A DNA stretch of 64,000 nucleotides from Microthrixaceae bacterium. Lineage in GTDB: Bacteria; Actinomycetota; Acidimicrobiia; Acidimicrobiales; Microtrichaceae. Positions within the stretch are counted from its first letter, which is position 1. Every line of letters starts with the position of its first letter. This document shows, one piece after another, positions 7,669-15,206 of the stretch. Where the stretch lies: assembly GCA_023958095.1 (NCBI GenBank), contig JAMLGJ010000002.1, positions 123,395 to 187,394 on the forward strand. Direction: 5' to 3'. A program made the position numbers and the translations under genes. Under the pieces are notes generated by a model. It saw nothing but the letters and a program-made list of their open reading frames with translations, was not told where the DNA came from and searched no databases.

Positions 7669-8544
7669 ATGCGCAACGCAACCGCCACCAACACAGCCCG
7701 CAACGCAAGCGCCACCAACACGGCCCGGAACGGGGTTCGGGGCAACACGGCCCGCAACGGGATCCGGGGCAACACGGCCAGGAACGCGACGAGGGCACTT
7801 GCTGCCGCCGCCGTGGCACTCGGTGTGCTCGGTGCGGGCAGCGCCACTGCGTCCGCCAAGAGCATCGAGGGTGAGATCGAACCGTGGAGCCCGGTGGAGG
7901 AGCCGGCGGTGAAGGCGCCCACATACGAGGTTCCCACCGCAAGGGACCTGGTGCGTGATCGGCTTCCCGAGGCGAAGCTCCCCGAGGGCTACACGTTCCC
8001 CGACGACGACGCCGACCCCGAGCCAGCCGTTCCCGAACCCGAACCCGACACCCACGGGGTCGATGTCGACCCCGAGCGTTTCGTCGTCGACGACGACGCT
8101 CTCGATCGACTCGATGTGGGTGACATCGAGCGGGTGATCCCCGGTGGCGAGGTGGAACCCGGCAACGGATGCGACGATCCCGACTTCGCCGAGGACTACC
8201 CCGAGAAGTGCCCGCAACAGGAGCCCCAGGGTGATCCCGAGGACGGTTCCGGAGAGCCCTGCGGGCCCAATGACGGCGAGGACTGCGACGAACCGGGCGA
8301 CGAGCCCGCCGACGATCCCGAGGACGAGACCACGGTGACCACCACGACGGTTTCCGAGGAGACGGCCGATGAGCCCGAGGTCGAGGTCGAGTCCGCCAGC
8401 GAGGAAGCCGCCGAGGAACTCGCCTACACCGGTTCCAGCCCGCTGGTTCCCCTCCTCGGAATCGGCCTGGTCGGTGCCGGTGCCGCAGTGGCGGGCCTGT
8501 CGATCGTCTCCCGCCGCCGTTCCGGTTCGCAGGCGGAGGCGTGA
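7669..8544 (+). CDS. Secreted acidic surface protein with LxxTG-like C-terminal anchor
   Basis: The start at ATG 7669 is chosen because AAGGAG lies 6-7 bases upstream; an in-frame GTG at 7630 has no spaced ribosome site. The 291-residue product begins with an unusual Asn/Thr/Arg repeat region (NTARN recurring in residues 1-41). A hydrophobic signal segment (43-58) and an ATASA cleavage site follow. The mature part is very acidic and Pro/Glu/Asp-rich with four to six Cys. It ends in LAYTG, a hydrophobic helix and RRRS, the layout of a sortase substrate, with LAYTG in place of LPxTG. No sortase lies in this window. The ECF sigma gene follows. Confidence 0.75.
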   Translation: MRNATATNTARNASATNTARNGVRGNTARNGIRGNTARNATRALAAAAVALGVLGAGSATASAKSIEGEIEPWSPVEEPAVKAPTYEVPTARDLVRDRLPEAKLPEGYTFPDDDADPEPAVPEPEPDTHGVDVDPERFVVDDDALDRLDVGDIERVIPGGEVEPGNGCDDPDFAEDYPEKCPQQEPQGDPEDGSGEPCGPNDGEDCDEPGDEPADDPEDETTVTTTTVSEETADEPEVEVESASEEAAEELAYTGSSPLVPLLGIGLVGAGAAVAGLSIVSRRRSGSQAEA

Positions 8545-8580
8545 GCGGTGCCCGAACCGACGGGGCAGCCCGACAGCTTC

Positions 8581-8613
8581 GGCGTCCCGGTGGATATCCA
8601 CCACCGGGACGCC
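8581..8613 (+). terminator. 13-bp perfect hairpin between surface protein and sigma factor genes
   Basis: GGCGTCCCGGTGG (8581-8593) and its exact reverse complement (8601-8613) enclose the 7-nt loop ATATCCA. It begins 36 nt after the surface-protein stop and has no U-tract. It may terminate or attenuate readthrough into the sigma gene. Its presence argues that 8545-8673 is not coding. Confidence 0.65.
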
Positions 8614-8673
8614 ACACTTGTGTGTGCCGGTGCGAACCCGCGTCGGCGGAGTCCGAGGTCACCACTGCGACCG

Positions 8674-10251
8674 ATGAGCACCACCGAGACACCGACGATC
8701 GACATCTCAGAGGATGCCCAGCTCGACGCCTCGATCGTGCAGCGTGCCCTGTCGGGCGACCGCGACGCCATGGCGGAGCTCTACGACCGGCACGCGGACC
8801 GCATCCACACGATGTGCGTGCACATGCTCGGCGACCCCGAGGAGGCCGCGGACACCTGTGCACAGGTGTTCCTCGTGGCGCTGCAACGGCTGCACCAGCT
8901 GCGCGAGCCGGCCAAGTTGCGCAGCTGGCTCTACGCGATCACCCGCAACGAGGTCTACAGGCGAACCCGCGACCGCGCCCGCACCCGCCCGGTGGGGACG
9001 GCAACCATGTCGATGCTCACAGGTGAGGTCACCGGCCCCCCGGGGCAGCAGCCCGATCCCGGGGGCACGGATCCGGTTGTCGCACGCCTGGTTGCAGCCG
9101 AGCCCGGTGCGTCCGCCGAAGCGGGAGACGAGGGGTCACCTGCCGACCCCGACGCACTCGCAGCACTGCTCCAGGATGCGGCGGCCGGTCTGGACGACCG
9201 GGACCGCACGGTGCTGGAGCTGAACATGGCCCAGGGCCTCGAGGGCCAGGAACTGGCCGACGCCCTGGGGGTGCGTCTCGACAACGCCTACCAGATGACC
9301 CACCGGATGCGTGAGCGTCTGGAACGATCGGTCGGGGCCCTTCTCGTGGCGACAGCGGGGCGACCCCACTGCGACGGTCTGGACGAGGTGGCGAGCAAGT
9401 GGGACGGCAACTACGACGTGTTGTGGAGGAAGCGCTTCTCCCGCCACGTGGATCGTTGTGAACGGTGCCAGCGCATGAAGCAGCGCCTGCCCAAGGCGGT
9501 CCTGTCGGGGGTCGCTCTGTCCCAGGCCGCCCAGTCGGCTGTGCTGGCCGCTCCGATCTCGGTGCGCCGGGCAGTGCTCGATCGCGCGCCGGCGGAGATC
9601 GGCTCCTCACACGAGCGTCGCTGGTCGAACCACGGCTTCCCCCGTGGTGCTGGTCGTCGTCGGGGCGCACCGGCGCTCGTGGCGGGGGCTGCGGCCCTGG
9701 TCGTGGTCCTCGGCGTCGGAGGTGCGGTGCTGGGTGGCCTCGGCGGGACCTCCGATCCGGTTCCCGAACCCCTGGTGGAACGCGGGGGTGACATGCCTGG
9801 CACGGCAACGGTCCCACCGAGTTCGCCGCCCGCTGACCGTGGCGAGCAGGACGCCGGTCCGGTGGCGGGGGAACCACCGGCTGTCCCGGACACGCAGGAT
9901 CCCGTCGCATCCGAACCCGCCGCCCCCGAGGCTCCCCCACCCGGCGGTGACGGCGGTGCCACCGGTGCCGCGCCACCCGCGAATGAGGACCCGGCCACAC
10001 CGGGGGAACCGACCGCTCCCGTGACGAACGGTGACACTGCCCCGACACCGGGGTACGGCTCCACCGGCGGTGGTCAGGACGCCGGCGACACCCCGGGCTA
10101 CAGCGGAACCGGTCCCACCCAGGACCCGGGGGGAAGCGGGGTTCCGGTTCCGGGTTGGGACGAGAAGAACCCGCCGGTGATCTGGGTGCCGCCGACCTTC
10201 ACGGTCCCGCAGGGGCTCATCACCACCACGAGCATCCCGATGCTGAAGTAG
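8674..10251 (+). CDS. ECF sigma factor fused to zinc anti-sigma (ZAS-like) and membrane domains
   Basis: With ATG 8674 the product is 525 residues. A GTG at 8548 with GGAGG upstream would add 42 residues, but that stretch holds the hairpin and looks non-coding. Sigma region 2 is about residues 30-100 (AELYDRHADRIHTMC, then LRSWLYAITRNEVYRRTR). Region 4 is about 165-220 (LDDRDRTVLELNMAQGLEG, then LADALGVRLDNAYQM). After it come C233 and H258-x3-C262-x2-C265, the pattern of zinc anti-sigma domains, then a transmembrane helix (about 335-359) and a 165-residue Pro/Gly/Thr-rich extracytoplasmic tail. One polypeptide would thus hold a sigma factor tethered to its own inhibitor; ECF groups with fused C-terminal ZAS and membrane parts are known in Actinobacteria. 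The target promoter is unknown. Confidence 0.85.
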   Translation: MSTTETPTIDISEDAQLDASIVQRALSGDRDAMAELYDRHADRIHTMCVHMLGDPEEAADTCAQVFLVALQRLHQLREPAKLRSWLYAITRNEVYRRTRDRARTRPVGTATMSMLTGEVTGPPGQQPDPGGTDPVVARLVAAEPGASAEAGDEGSPADPDALAALLQDAAAGLDDRDRTVLELNMAQGLEGQELADALGVRLDNAYQMTHRMRERLERSVGALLVATAGRPHCDGLDEVASKWDGNYDVLWRKRFSRHVDRCERCQRMKQRLPKAVLSGVALSQAAQSAVLAAPISVRRAVLDRAPAEIGSSHERRWSNHGFPRGAGRRRGAPALVAGAAALVVVLGVGGAVLGGLGGTSDPVPEPLVERGGDMPGTATVPPSSPPADRGEQDAGPVAGEPPAVPDTQDPVASEPAAPEAPPPGGDGGATGAAPPANEDPATPGEPTAPVTNGDTAPTPGYGSTGGGQDAGDTPGYSGTGPTQDPGGSGVPVPGWDEKNPPVIWVPPTFTVPQGLITTTSIPMLK

Positions 10252-10262
10252 CGCCCTGACAC

Positions 10263-10276
10263 TGAAACGTGTTCTA
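10263..10276 (+). promoter_or_regulatory. KstR-type operator (TnnAACnnGTTnnA)
   Basis: TGAAACGTGTTCTA matches the published KstR consensus TNNAACNNGTTNNA at every fixed position. KstR is the TetR-family repressor of sterol catabolism in mycobacteria and rhodococci. The site lies 76 bp before the alcohol dehydrogenase start, where an operator would be expected, and just after the sigma gene stop. Confidence 0.5.
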
Positions 10277-10351
10277 TCGCGGTCACTAGTGTGAGGGTCG
10301 CTCCGGCGCACACATGGGGCGGTACCGGCCGCTCCACGGGAAAGGCATGAC

Positions 10352-11422
10352 ATGAAGGGCATCGTTTGGGACGGGGAATCCGCGCAGCTGCGTGATGACG
10401 TCGAGGTGCGTGACCTGCGCCCCGGTGAGGTGAGGGTCCGCCTCGCAGCCGCGGGGCTGTGCCACAGCGACGTGTCGGTGCTCGACGGAACCATCATGTT
10501 CCCGACCCCGGCGGTGCTCGGTCACGAGGGCGCCGGGGAGGTTGTCGCAGCAGCCGATGACGTCACCTCCCTCACAGTGGGCGACCACGTCGTGTTGACC
10601 ACCCTCGGCAACTGCGGACGCTGCGCCGCGTGCAGCCGGGGCAAGCCCACGTTCTGCCGCCAGTCCCTCGGCAAGCTCAGCCGCCCCTTCACCGTCGGCG
10701 GCGAGAAGGCCTTCCAGTTCGCCAACACCTCTGTGTTCGTGGAGGAGACCGTGGTCAAGGAGACCTCGGCGGTGCGCATCCCCGACGACGTCCCGCTGCC
10801 CTCCGCGTCGTTGATCGGCTGTGGGGTGCTCACCGGTGTGGGTGCGGTGTTCAACCGTGCCCGGGTGGACCACGGGCAGTCAGCGGTGGTCATCGGAGTC
10901 GGCGGCATCGGGCTCAACGTGATCCAGGGGCTCGCACTCGCCGATGCGCTCCCGATCATCGCGGTCGACACGAACCCGAACAAGGAGGACCTGGCACGCC
11001 AGTTCGGTGCCACGCACTTCATCTGCCCCGAGGAGGACACCAACCTCGTCGAGGCGGTCAAGGAGGTCCGCCCGGACGGGGTCGACTGGGTCTTCGAGTG
11101 CGTGGGTTCCACCGCACTCATCTCCGCGGGCACCGAGATGCTCGACTTCGGCGGCGGCGTGGTCATGGTGGGGGTGCCCAAGATGGGCACCGAGGCGAGC
11201 TTCGTGGTGAACACCATGTACAACGACAAGTCGATCATGGGCTGTCGGTACGGCTCGGCACGACCCGCCTACGACATCCCGCTGATGGTGGATCTCTACA
11301 AGGCCGGCCGGTTGAAGCTGGACGAGTTGGTCACCGCCACCTACCCGATCGAGGGTTTCGACGAGGCACTCCACGAACTGCACGAGGGCCGTCTCGCCCG
11401 CGGCGTGGTGGTGATGGACTGA
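10352..11422 (+). CDS. Zinc-dependent alcohol dehydrogenase (MDR family, class III-like)
   Basis: A 356-residue medium-chain dehydrogenase. The catalytic-zinc ligands are visible as AAGLCHSD (C37) and GHEGAGEV. The structural-zinc lobe has the four cysteines of NCGRCAACSRGKPTFC. The Rossmann motif is GVGGIGLN, and an acidic residue (AVDTNPN) follows, favouring NAD. It resembles the NDMA-dependent/class III alcohol dehydrogenases of Actinobacteria. GGAAAGG precedes the ATG. Its stop overlaps the start of the cyclase-family gene, so the two are coupled and may act on one pathway, possibly under the KstR-like site upstream. Confidence 0.92.
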   Translation: MKGIVWDGESAQLRDDVEVRDLRPGEVRVRLAAAGLCHSDVSVLDGTIMFPTPAVLGHEGAGEVVAAADDVTSLTVGDHVVLTTLGNCGRCAACSRGKPTFCRQSLGKLSRPFTVGGEKAFQFANTSVFVEETVVKETSAVRIPDDVPLPSASLIGCGVLTGVGAVFNRARVDHGQSAVVIGVGGIGLNVIQGLALADALPIIAVDTNPNKEDLARQFGATHFICPEEDTNLVEAVKEVRPDGVDWVFECVGSTALISAGTEMLDFGGGVVMVGVPKMGTEASFVVNTMYNDKSIMGCRYGSARPAYDIPLMVDLYKAGRLKLDELVTATYPIEGFDEALHELHEGRLARGVVVMD

Positions 11423-12414
11423 TGCCGCTTCCCGGGGAGCTCGCCGAGCTGGCCGCCGAGGTCAGCAACTGGGGCCGGTGGGGTGACGACGACGAACTGG
11501 GTTGCGGCAACCTGCTCGACGCGGAGGCGACGCGCAGGGGCGCCGACGCGGTTCGCACCGGTGACCGGGTCTCCCTGGCGGTGGAACTGCGCGCTGACGG
11601 GGTCCAGGTCGGCCAACCCGCCCGGCGCTACAACCCGATCCTCACCCAGACCTCCATCAACGAGCGCGACCCGTTCGCCCCGGGCATCTGGGCGGGCACC
11701 GACGACCTCGTGACGATGAGCACCTGCGCGGGCACCCACCTGGATGCACTCGCCCACATCTCCTATGACGGCTCCCTCTACAACGGGTTCCCGGCCGACT
11801 CGGTCTCGGCGATGGCGGGTGCGGCGCACCTCGGGGCCGAGAAGCTCCCGTCGATCGCCACCCGCGGCGTGCTGTTGGACCTGCCCAGGGCCAAGGGTGT
11901 GGACGGCCTCGACGTGATCGACCAGGGCTACGCGATCACCGGCGAGGACCTCGATGAAGCCGCCGAGTTCGCGAAGGTGGACCTGCGTCCCGGCGACGTG
12001 GTGCTGGTGCGAACGGGCGAGATGCGCCACTACCTGGCGGACGAGCGCGAACCGTTCGTACCGGTGCAGGACACCCCTCGTTGGCGCTACGCGGTGGGAA
12101 CCGGCGAGTCGAAACTCCCGGGGTTCTCCGTGCACTCCATCCGGTGGCTCGCCGAGAAGCAGGTCGCAGGAGCGGTCAACGACACCTACGCCTACGAGGT
12201 GTTCCCGCCGTCGCTGCCCGATTGGTCGGACTGCCTGGCGGTGCACATGATCCACGTGCGCGACATGGGGCTCCTGCAGGGCCAGAACTGGAACCTCGAG
12301 GAGCTCTCGGTGCGTTGCGCAGAACGGGGATCCGGCGAGTTCCTGCTGGTGGCGGCGCCGGAACCGATCGTCGGGGCGGCTTCTGCCCCGGTGGCTCCCG
12401 TGGCGCTGCTCTGA
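11422..12414 (+). CDS. Cyclase family protein (kynurenine formamidase-like metal hydrolase)
   Basis: A 330-residue member of the cyclase/KynB family (PF04199), with the metal-binding motif CAGTHLDALAH near residue 110 and the conserved PGFSVHSIRWLAEKQVAGAVNDT segment later. Family members hydrolyse amides, lactones or isatin-type rings, or cyclise polyketides; the substrate here is unknown. The ATG at 11422 shares a base with the alcohol dehydrogenase stop. The co-translated pair suggests an alcohol to aldehyde/acid step linked to ring or lactone hydrolysis. Confidence 0.88.
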   Translation: MPLPGELAELAAEVSNWGRWGDDDELGCGNLLDAEATRRGADAVRTGDRVSLAVELRADGVQVGQPARRYNPILTQTSINERDPFAPGIWAGTDDLVTMSTCAGTHLDALAHISYDGSLYNGFPADSVSAMAGAAHLGAEKLPSIATRGVLLDLPRAKGVDGLDVIDQGYAITGEDLDEAAEFAKVDLRPGDVVLVRTGEMRHYLADEREPFVPVQDTPRWRYAVGTGESKLPGFSVHSIRWLAEKQVAGAVNDTYAYEVFPPSLPDWSDCLAVHMIHVRDMGLLQGQNWNLEELSVRCAERGSGEFLLVAAPEPIVGAASAPVAPVALL

Positions 12415-12473
12415 GCACACCGGTGGACCTGCGGCGCAGCGACGCTGCGGGAGGACCGCGCCCTCGACCCGCA

Positions 12474-12479
12474 TAACCT
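12474..12479 (+). promoter_or_regulatory. -10 box of a leaderless transcript
   Basis: TAACCT lies eight bases before the GTG at 12488, and no ribosome-binding site is present, indicating a leaderless mRNA. Confidence 0.4.
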
Positions 12480-12487
12480 CGTTGCCG

Positions 12488-13090
12488 GTGGAGACGATCT
12501 CGGACGACAAGCCGCAGCGGACGGTTTCGATCTGGTGGTTCCTCGTGTTGTTCCTCGGGCTGCTGGCCGCCGGCGGATACGCGGTGATCGCGTGGGGTAC
12601 CTACGACCGTGAACCGACCCGTGAGCTGCCCGACACGCCGGTGACCACAGACGCCTCGGCAGCCACCACCTCCTCAACGGTGCCCGTGACACTCGTCGAC
12701 GGCTCACCGGCACAAGGGGGCATCGTGGAGGTCCTCGGCACCGCAGGCGACCGCGTCTACCTCTTCGAACGGCCGGCGGAGTTCGGAGAGGAGCCCACCC
12801 TGTCGGTGGTGCCCGAGGTGGAACTGACCCGCGCCGAGGACGACCGCACCCTCACCATGGAGTTCGGTTGCGCCGTGTCCGCCGGCTCCCGTCCGGCGAT
12901 GCTGCGCGTCACCGAGGACCCCTTCGAGGTGAACCTCACACCAGTGGTCACCGGTCCGAGACTGGGGGAGAGCTGTGCCGAGGGCGCCACCGTGGGCACA
13001 ACGACGGTCGTCCTGGATGCTCCGGTGGGCACACGTCGCCTGGTGATCGCGCGTCCCGGCACGCAGGTGGACGTTCCCGGACCGGACTGA
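12488..13090 (+). CDS. Single-pass membrane protein of unknown function
   Basis: About 200 residues. A short charged N-terminus is followed by a transmembrane helix (WWFLVLFLGLLAAGGYAVIAW, roughly residues 16-36). A Thr/Ala-rich linker and a 140-residue extracytoplasmic beta-rich domain with two Cys follow. I do not recognise the family. GTG 12488 fits the -10 box; a TTG six bases earlier is in frame. It sits between the cyclase gene and the acyl-CoA synthetase, in the same direction but with its own promoter. Confidence 0.65.
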   Translation: METISDDKPQRTVSIWWFLVLFLGLLAAGGYAVIAWGTYDREPTRELPDTPVTTDASAATTSSTVPVTLVDGSPAQGGIVEVLGTAGDRVYLFERPAEFGEEPTLSVVPEVELTRAEDDRTLTMEFGCAVSAGSRPAMLRVTEDPFEVNLTPVVTGPRLGESCAEGATVGTTTVVLDAPVGTRRLVIARPGTQVDVPGPD

Positions 13091-13167
13091 GGCGCGGAGC
13101 ATCTAGGCTGGCCGACGCCACAACGAGTTCTTGCCGGGGCCGGTGTCCCGGAGAGGGGGACCGAGAC

Positions 13168-14703
13168 ATGCTTGAGGGACGCACACTCTGGGAGCTGCTG
13201 GAACGCCGCGTGGATGCCACGCCCGACGCGCTCATGGCGGTCGACGAGGACATGCGCACGATGACCTTCGCCGACTACTGGGCCGAGGCCGAACGTGCTG
13301 CTGCCGGGCTCTACGACAGCGGCGTCACCCCGGGTTCGGTGGTTTCCTGGCAGTTGCCCACCTGGATCGAGTCGCTGGTGCTCGTCGGCGCACTCAGCCG
13401 CATCGGAGCGATCCAGAACCCGATGCTGCCGATATACCGCGAGCGCGAGGTCGGCTTCGTCACCAACCAGGCCCAGAGCTCACTTCTCATCGTGCCCTCG
13501 GTGTGGAAGGGCTTCGACTACGAGGGGATGGGTCGTTCGATCTCAGAGGCGGGCGGCGGTTCGATGCGGGTGCTCGTCAGCGACCGGGCACTTCCCCAGG
13601 GTGATCCCTCGATCCTTCCCTCCATGCCGGAGGCGCTCGATCCCGATGACCAGCCGGTGCGCTGGCTCTTCTACACCTCGGGGACCACGGCGGACCCCAA
13701 GGGTGCCCAGCACACCGACGCCTCCATCGCGGCGGTCGCCAAGGGCATGGCCGAGCGGATGGGTGTGATCGAGGCGGACCGCAACGCGCTCATCTTCCCG
13801 TTCACCCACATCGGCGGGATCACCTGGCTGTTCACGAGCCTGCAGACCGGGTGTTCGAACATCCTCATGGAGGGCTTCCACCCCGAGCAGACACCCGAGG
13901 TGCTCTCACGTGAGAACGTGACCCTCGCCGGGTCCGGAACGGTGTTCCACCAGGCCTACCTCGCCTACCAGCGCAAGCAGCCCACCCCGGTGTTCCCCAA
14001 CGTGCGGGCATTCCCCGGTGGTGGTGCCCCGAAGCCACCCGCCCTGGTCGGTGAGATGCGCGAGGTCTTCGACGCCCCGATCCTGTCGGGATACGGCCTC
14101 ACCGAGGCACCGATCCTCACCATGGCCGACCTGTCGGACTCCGATGACGAACTTGCGCGCAGCGAGGGCAAGCCGATGCCTGGTGTCGACCTGCGCTTCG
14201 TGACCCTCGACGGTGAGGTCGCAGCTCCCGGCGAGGAGGGTGAGATCCGGGCCAGGGCACCGCAGGTGATGCGCGGATACCTCGACTCGAGCCTGGATGG
14301 AGATGCCTTCGACGACGACGGCTACTTCCGCACCGGTGACCTGGGTCGCCTGGATGAGAACGGCAACGTGATCATCACCGGGCGGGTCAAGGACGTCATC
14401 ATCCGCAAGGGTGAGAACGTCTCCGCCAAGGAGGTCGAGGACCTGCTCTACACCCACCCGGCGGTCGGCGACGTGGCGGTGATCGGGTTGCCCGACCCGG
14501 ATTCGGGTGAGCGTGTGTGTGCGGTGGTGCAGACCGCCGAGGGGTCGGATCCCATGACCTTCGAGTCGATGGTGGCGCACCTCAAGGACGCCGGGTTGAT
14601 GACCCAGAAGCTGCCCGAGCAGCTCGAGTTCATCGACACGATCCCGCGCAACCCTGCGGGCAAGGTGCTCAAGCACGTGCTGGTGGACCAGTACAAGGGA
14701 TGA
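13168..14703 (+). CDS. Acyl-CoA synthetase / AMP-dependent ligase (FadD-like)
   Basis: A 511-residue ANL-superfamily enzyme that adenylates a carboxylic acid and transfers it to CoA. It shows the P-loop YTSGTTADPKGA, the A5 motif GYGLTEAP, the A7 motif YFRTGDLGRLDENG, the hinge GRVKDVIIRKGENVSAKEVE and the catalytic Lys region NPAGKVLKH. GAGAGGGGG precedes the ATG. Its stop overlaps the GNAT gene (ATGA at 14700), which in turn overlaps the P450 gene. The chain suggests degradation of an aliphatic or terpenoid acid. Confidence 0.93.
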   Translation: MLEGRTLWELLERRVDATPDALMAVDEDMRTMTFADYWAEAERAAAGLYDSGVTPGSVVSWQLPTWIESLVLVGALSRIGAIQNPMLPIYREREVGFVTNQAQSSLLIVPSVWKGFDYEGMGRSISEAGGGSMRVLVSDRALPQGDPSILPSMPEALDPDDQPVRWLFYTSGTTADPKGAQHTDASIAAVAKGMAERMGVIEADRNALIFPFTHIGGITWLFTSLQTGCSNILMEGFHPEQTPEVLSRENVTLAGSGTVFHQAYLAYQRKQPTPVFPNVRAFPGGGAPKPPALVGEMREVFDAPILSGYGLTEAPILTMADLSDSDDELARSEGKPMPGVDLRFVTLDGEVAAPGEEGEIRARAPQVMRGYLDSSLDGDAFDDDGYFRTGDLGRLDENGNVIITGRVKDVIIRKGENVSAKEVEDLLYTHPAVGDVAVIGLPDPDSGERVCAVVQTAEGSDPMTFESMVAHLKDAGLMTQKLPEQLEFIDTIPRNPAGKVLKHVLVDQYKG

Positions 14704-15206
14704 CCGACGGCCCGGCCGCCCCACGACTGCGGAGCCTCGCGGAGTCCGACCTCGACGAGGTGCTGCAGCTGAACCAGCGCTGGGTGCCCCACGTCGGATC
14801 CCTTCGGTTCGACTCGCTCGCCGAGTTGGTCGACCTGGCGGAGCTGGCCGTCGGTGCATTCGCGGACGGTGAACTGGCGGGCTTCGTGGTGGTGCTCGGC
14901 CCCGGAGCCGGGTACGCCTCGCCCAACTACCGGTACTTCTCGGCTCGCCATCGCCTGTTCACCTACGTGGATCGCATCGCGATCGCTCCCCGGGCACAGG
15001 GCACCGGACTGGGACGGGTCCTCTACGAAGGGGTCGTCGACCATGCACGCGGGGTCGGCTCCCCGGTGGTGTGCGCCGAGGTGAACCTGGACCCGCCCAA
15101 CCCGGGTTCGCAGGCGTTCCACGAACGCCTCGGGTTCGTGGAGGTGGGCCGGCAGTGGACCTATGACGACACCGTGCAGGTGCAGATGCTGGAACTGGTC
15201 CTGTGA
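14700..15206 (+). CDS. GNAT-family N-acetyltransferase
   Basis: A 168-residue GNAT protein with the strand FTYVDRIAIAP, the acetyl-CoA loop RAQGTGLGRVLYE and the closing segment QAFHERLGFVEVGRQWTY. It resembles the group of bacterial GNATs with a PxNxxSxxFxxxxGF ending (here NPGSQAFHERLGF). ATGA and GTGA overlaps link it to the acyl-CoA synthetase and the P450. Its substrate is unknown. Confidence 0.88.
   Translation: MTDGPAAPRLRSLAESDLDEVLQLNQRWVPHVGSLRFDSLAELVDLAELAVGAFADGELAGFVVVLGPGAGYASPNYRYFSARHRLFTYVDRIAIAPRAQGTGLGRVLYEGVVDHARGVGSPVVCAEVNLDPPNPGSQAFHERLGFVEVGRQWTYDDTVQVQMLELVL

Noticed and set aside
10630..12414. 594-residue forward ORF beginning inside the alcohol dehydrogenase
   Set aside because: The first 260 residues are a frame-shifted reading of the dehydrogenase; only the part from 11422 (cyclase family) is real.
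12868..13167. N-terminal extension of the acyl-CoA synthetase
   Set aside because: The added residues overlap the preceding membrane-protein gene out of frame and look random; ATG 13168 has a ribosome site and a normal ligase N-terminus.
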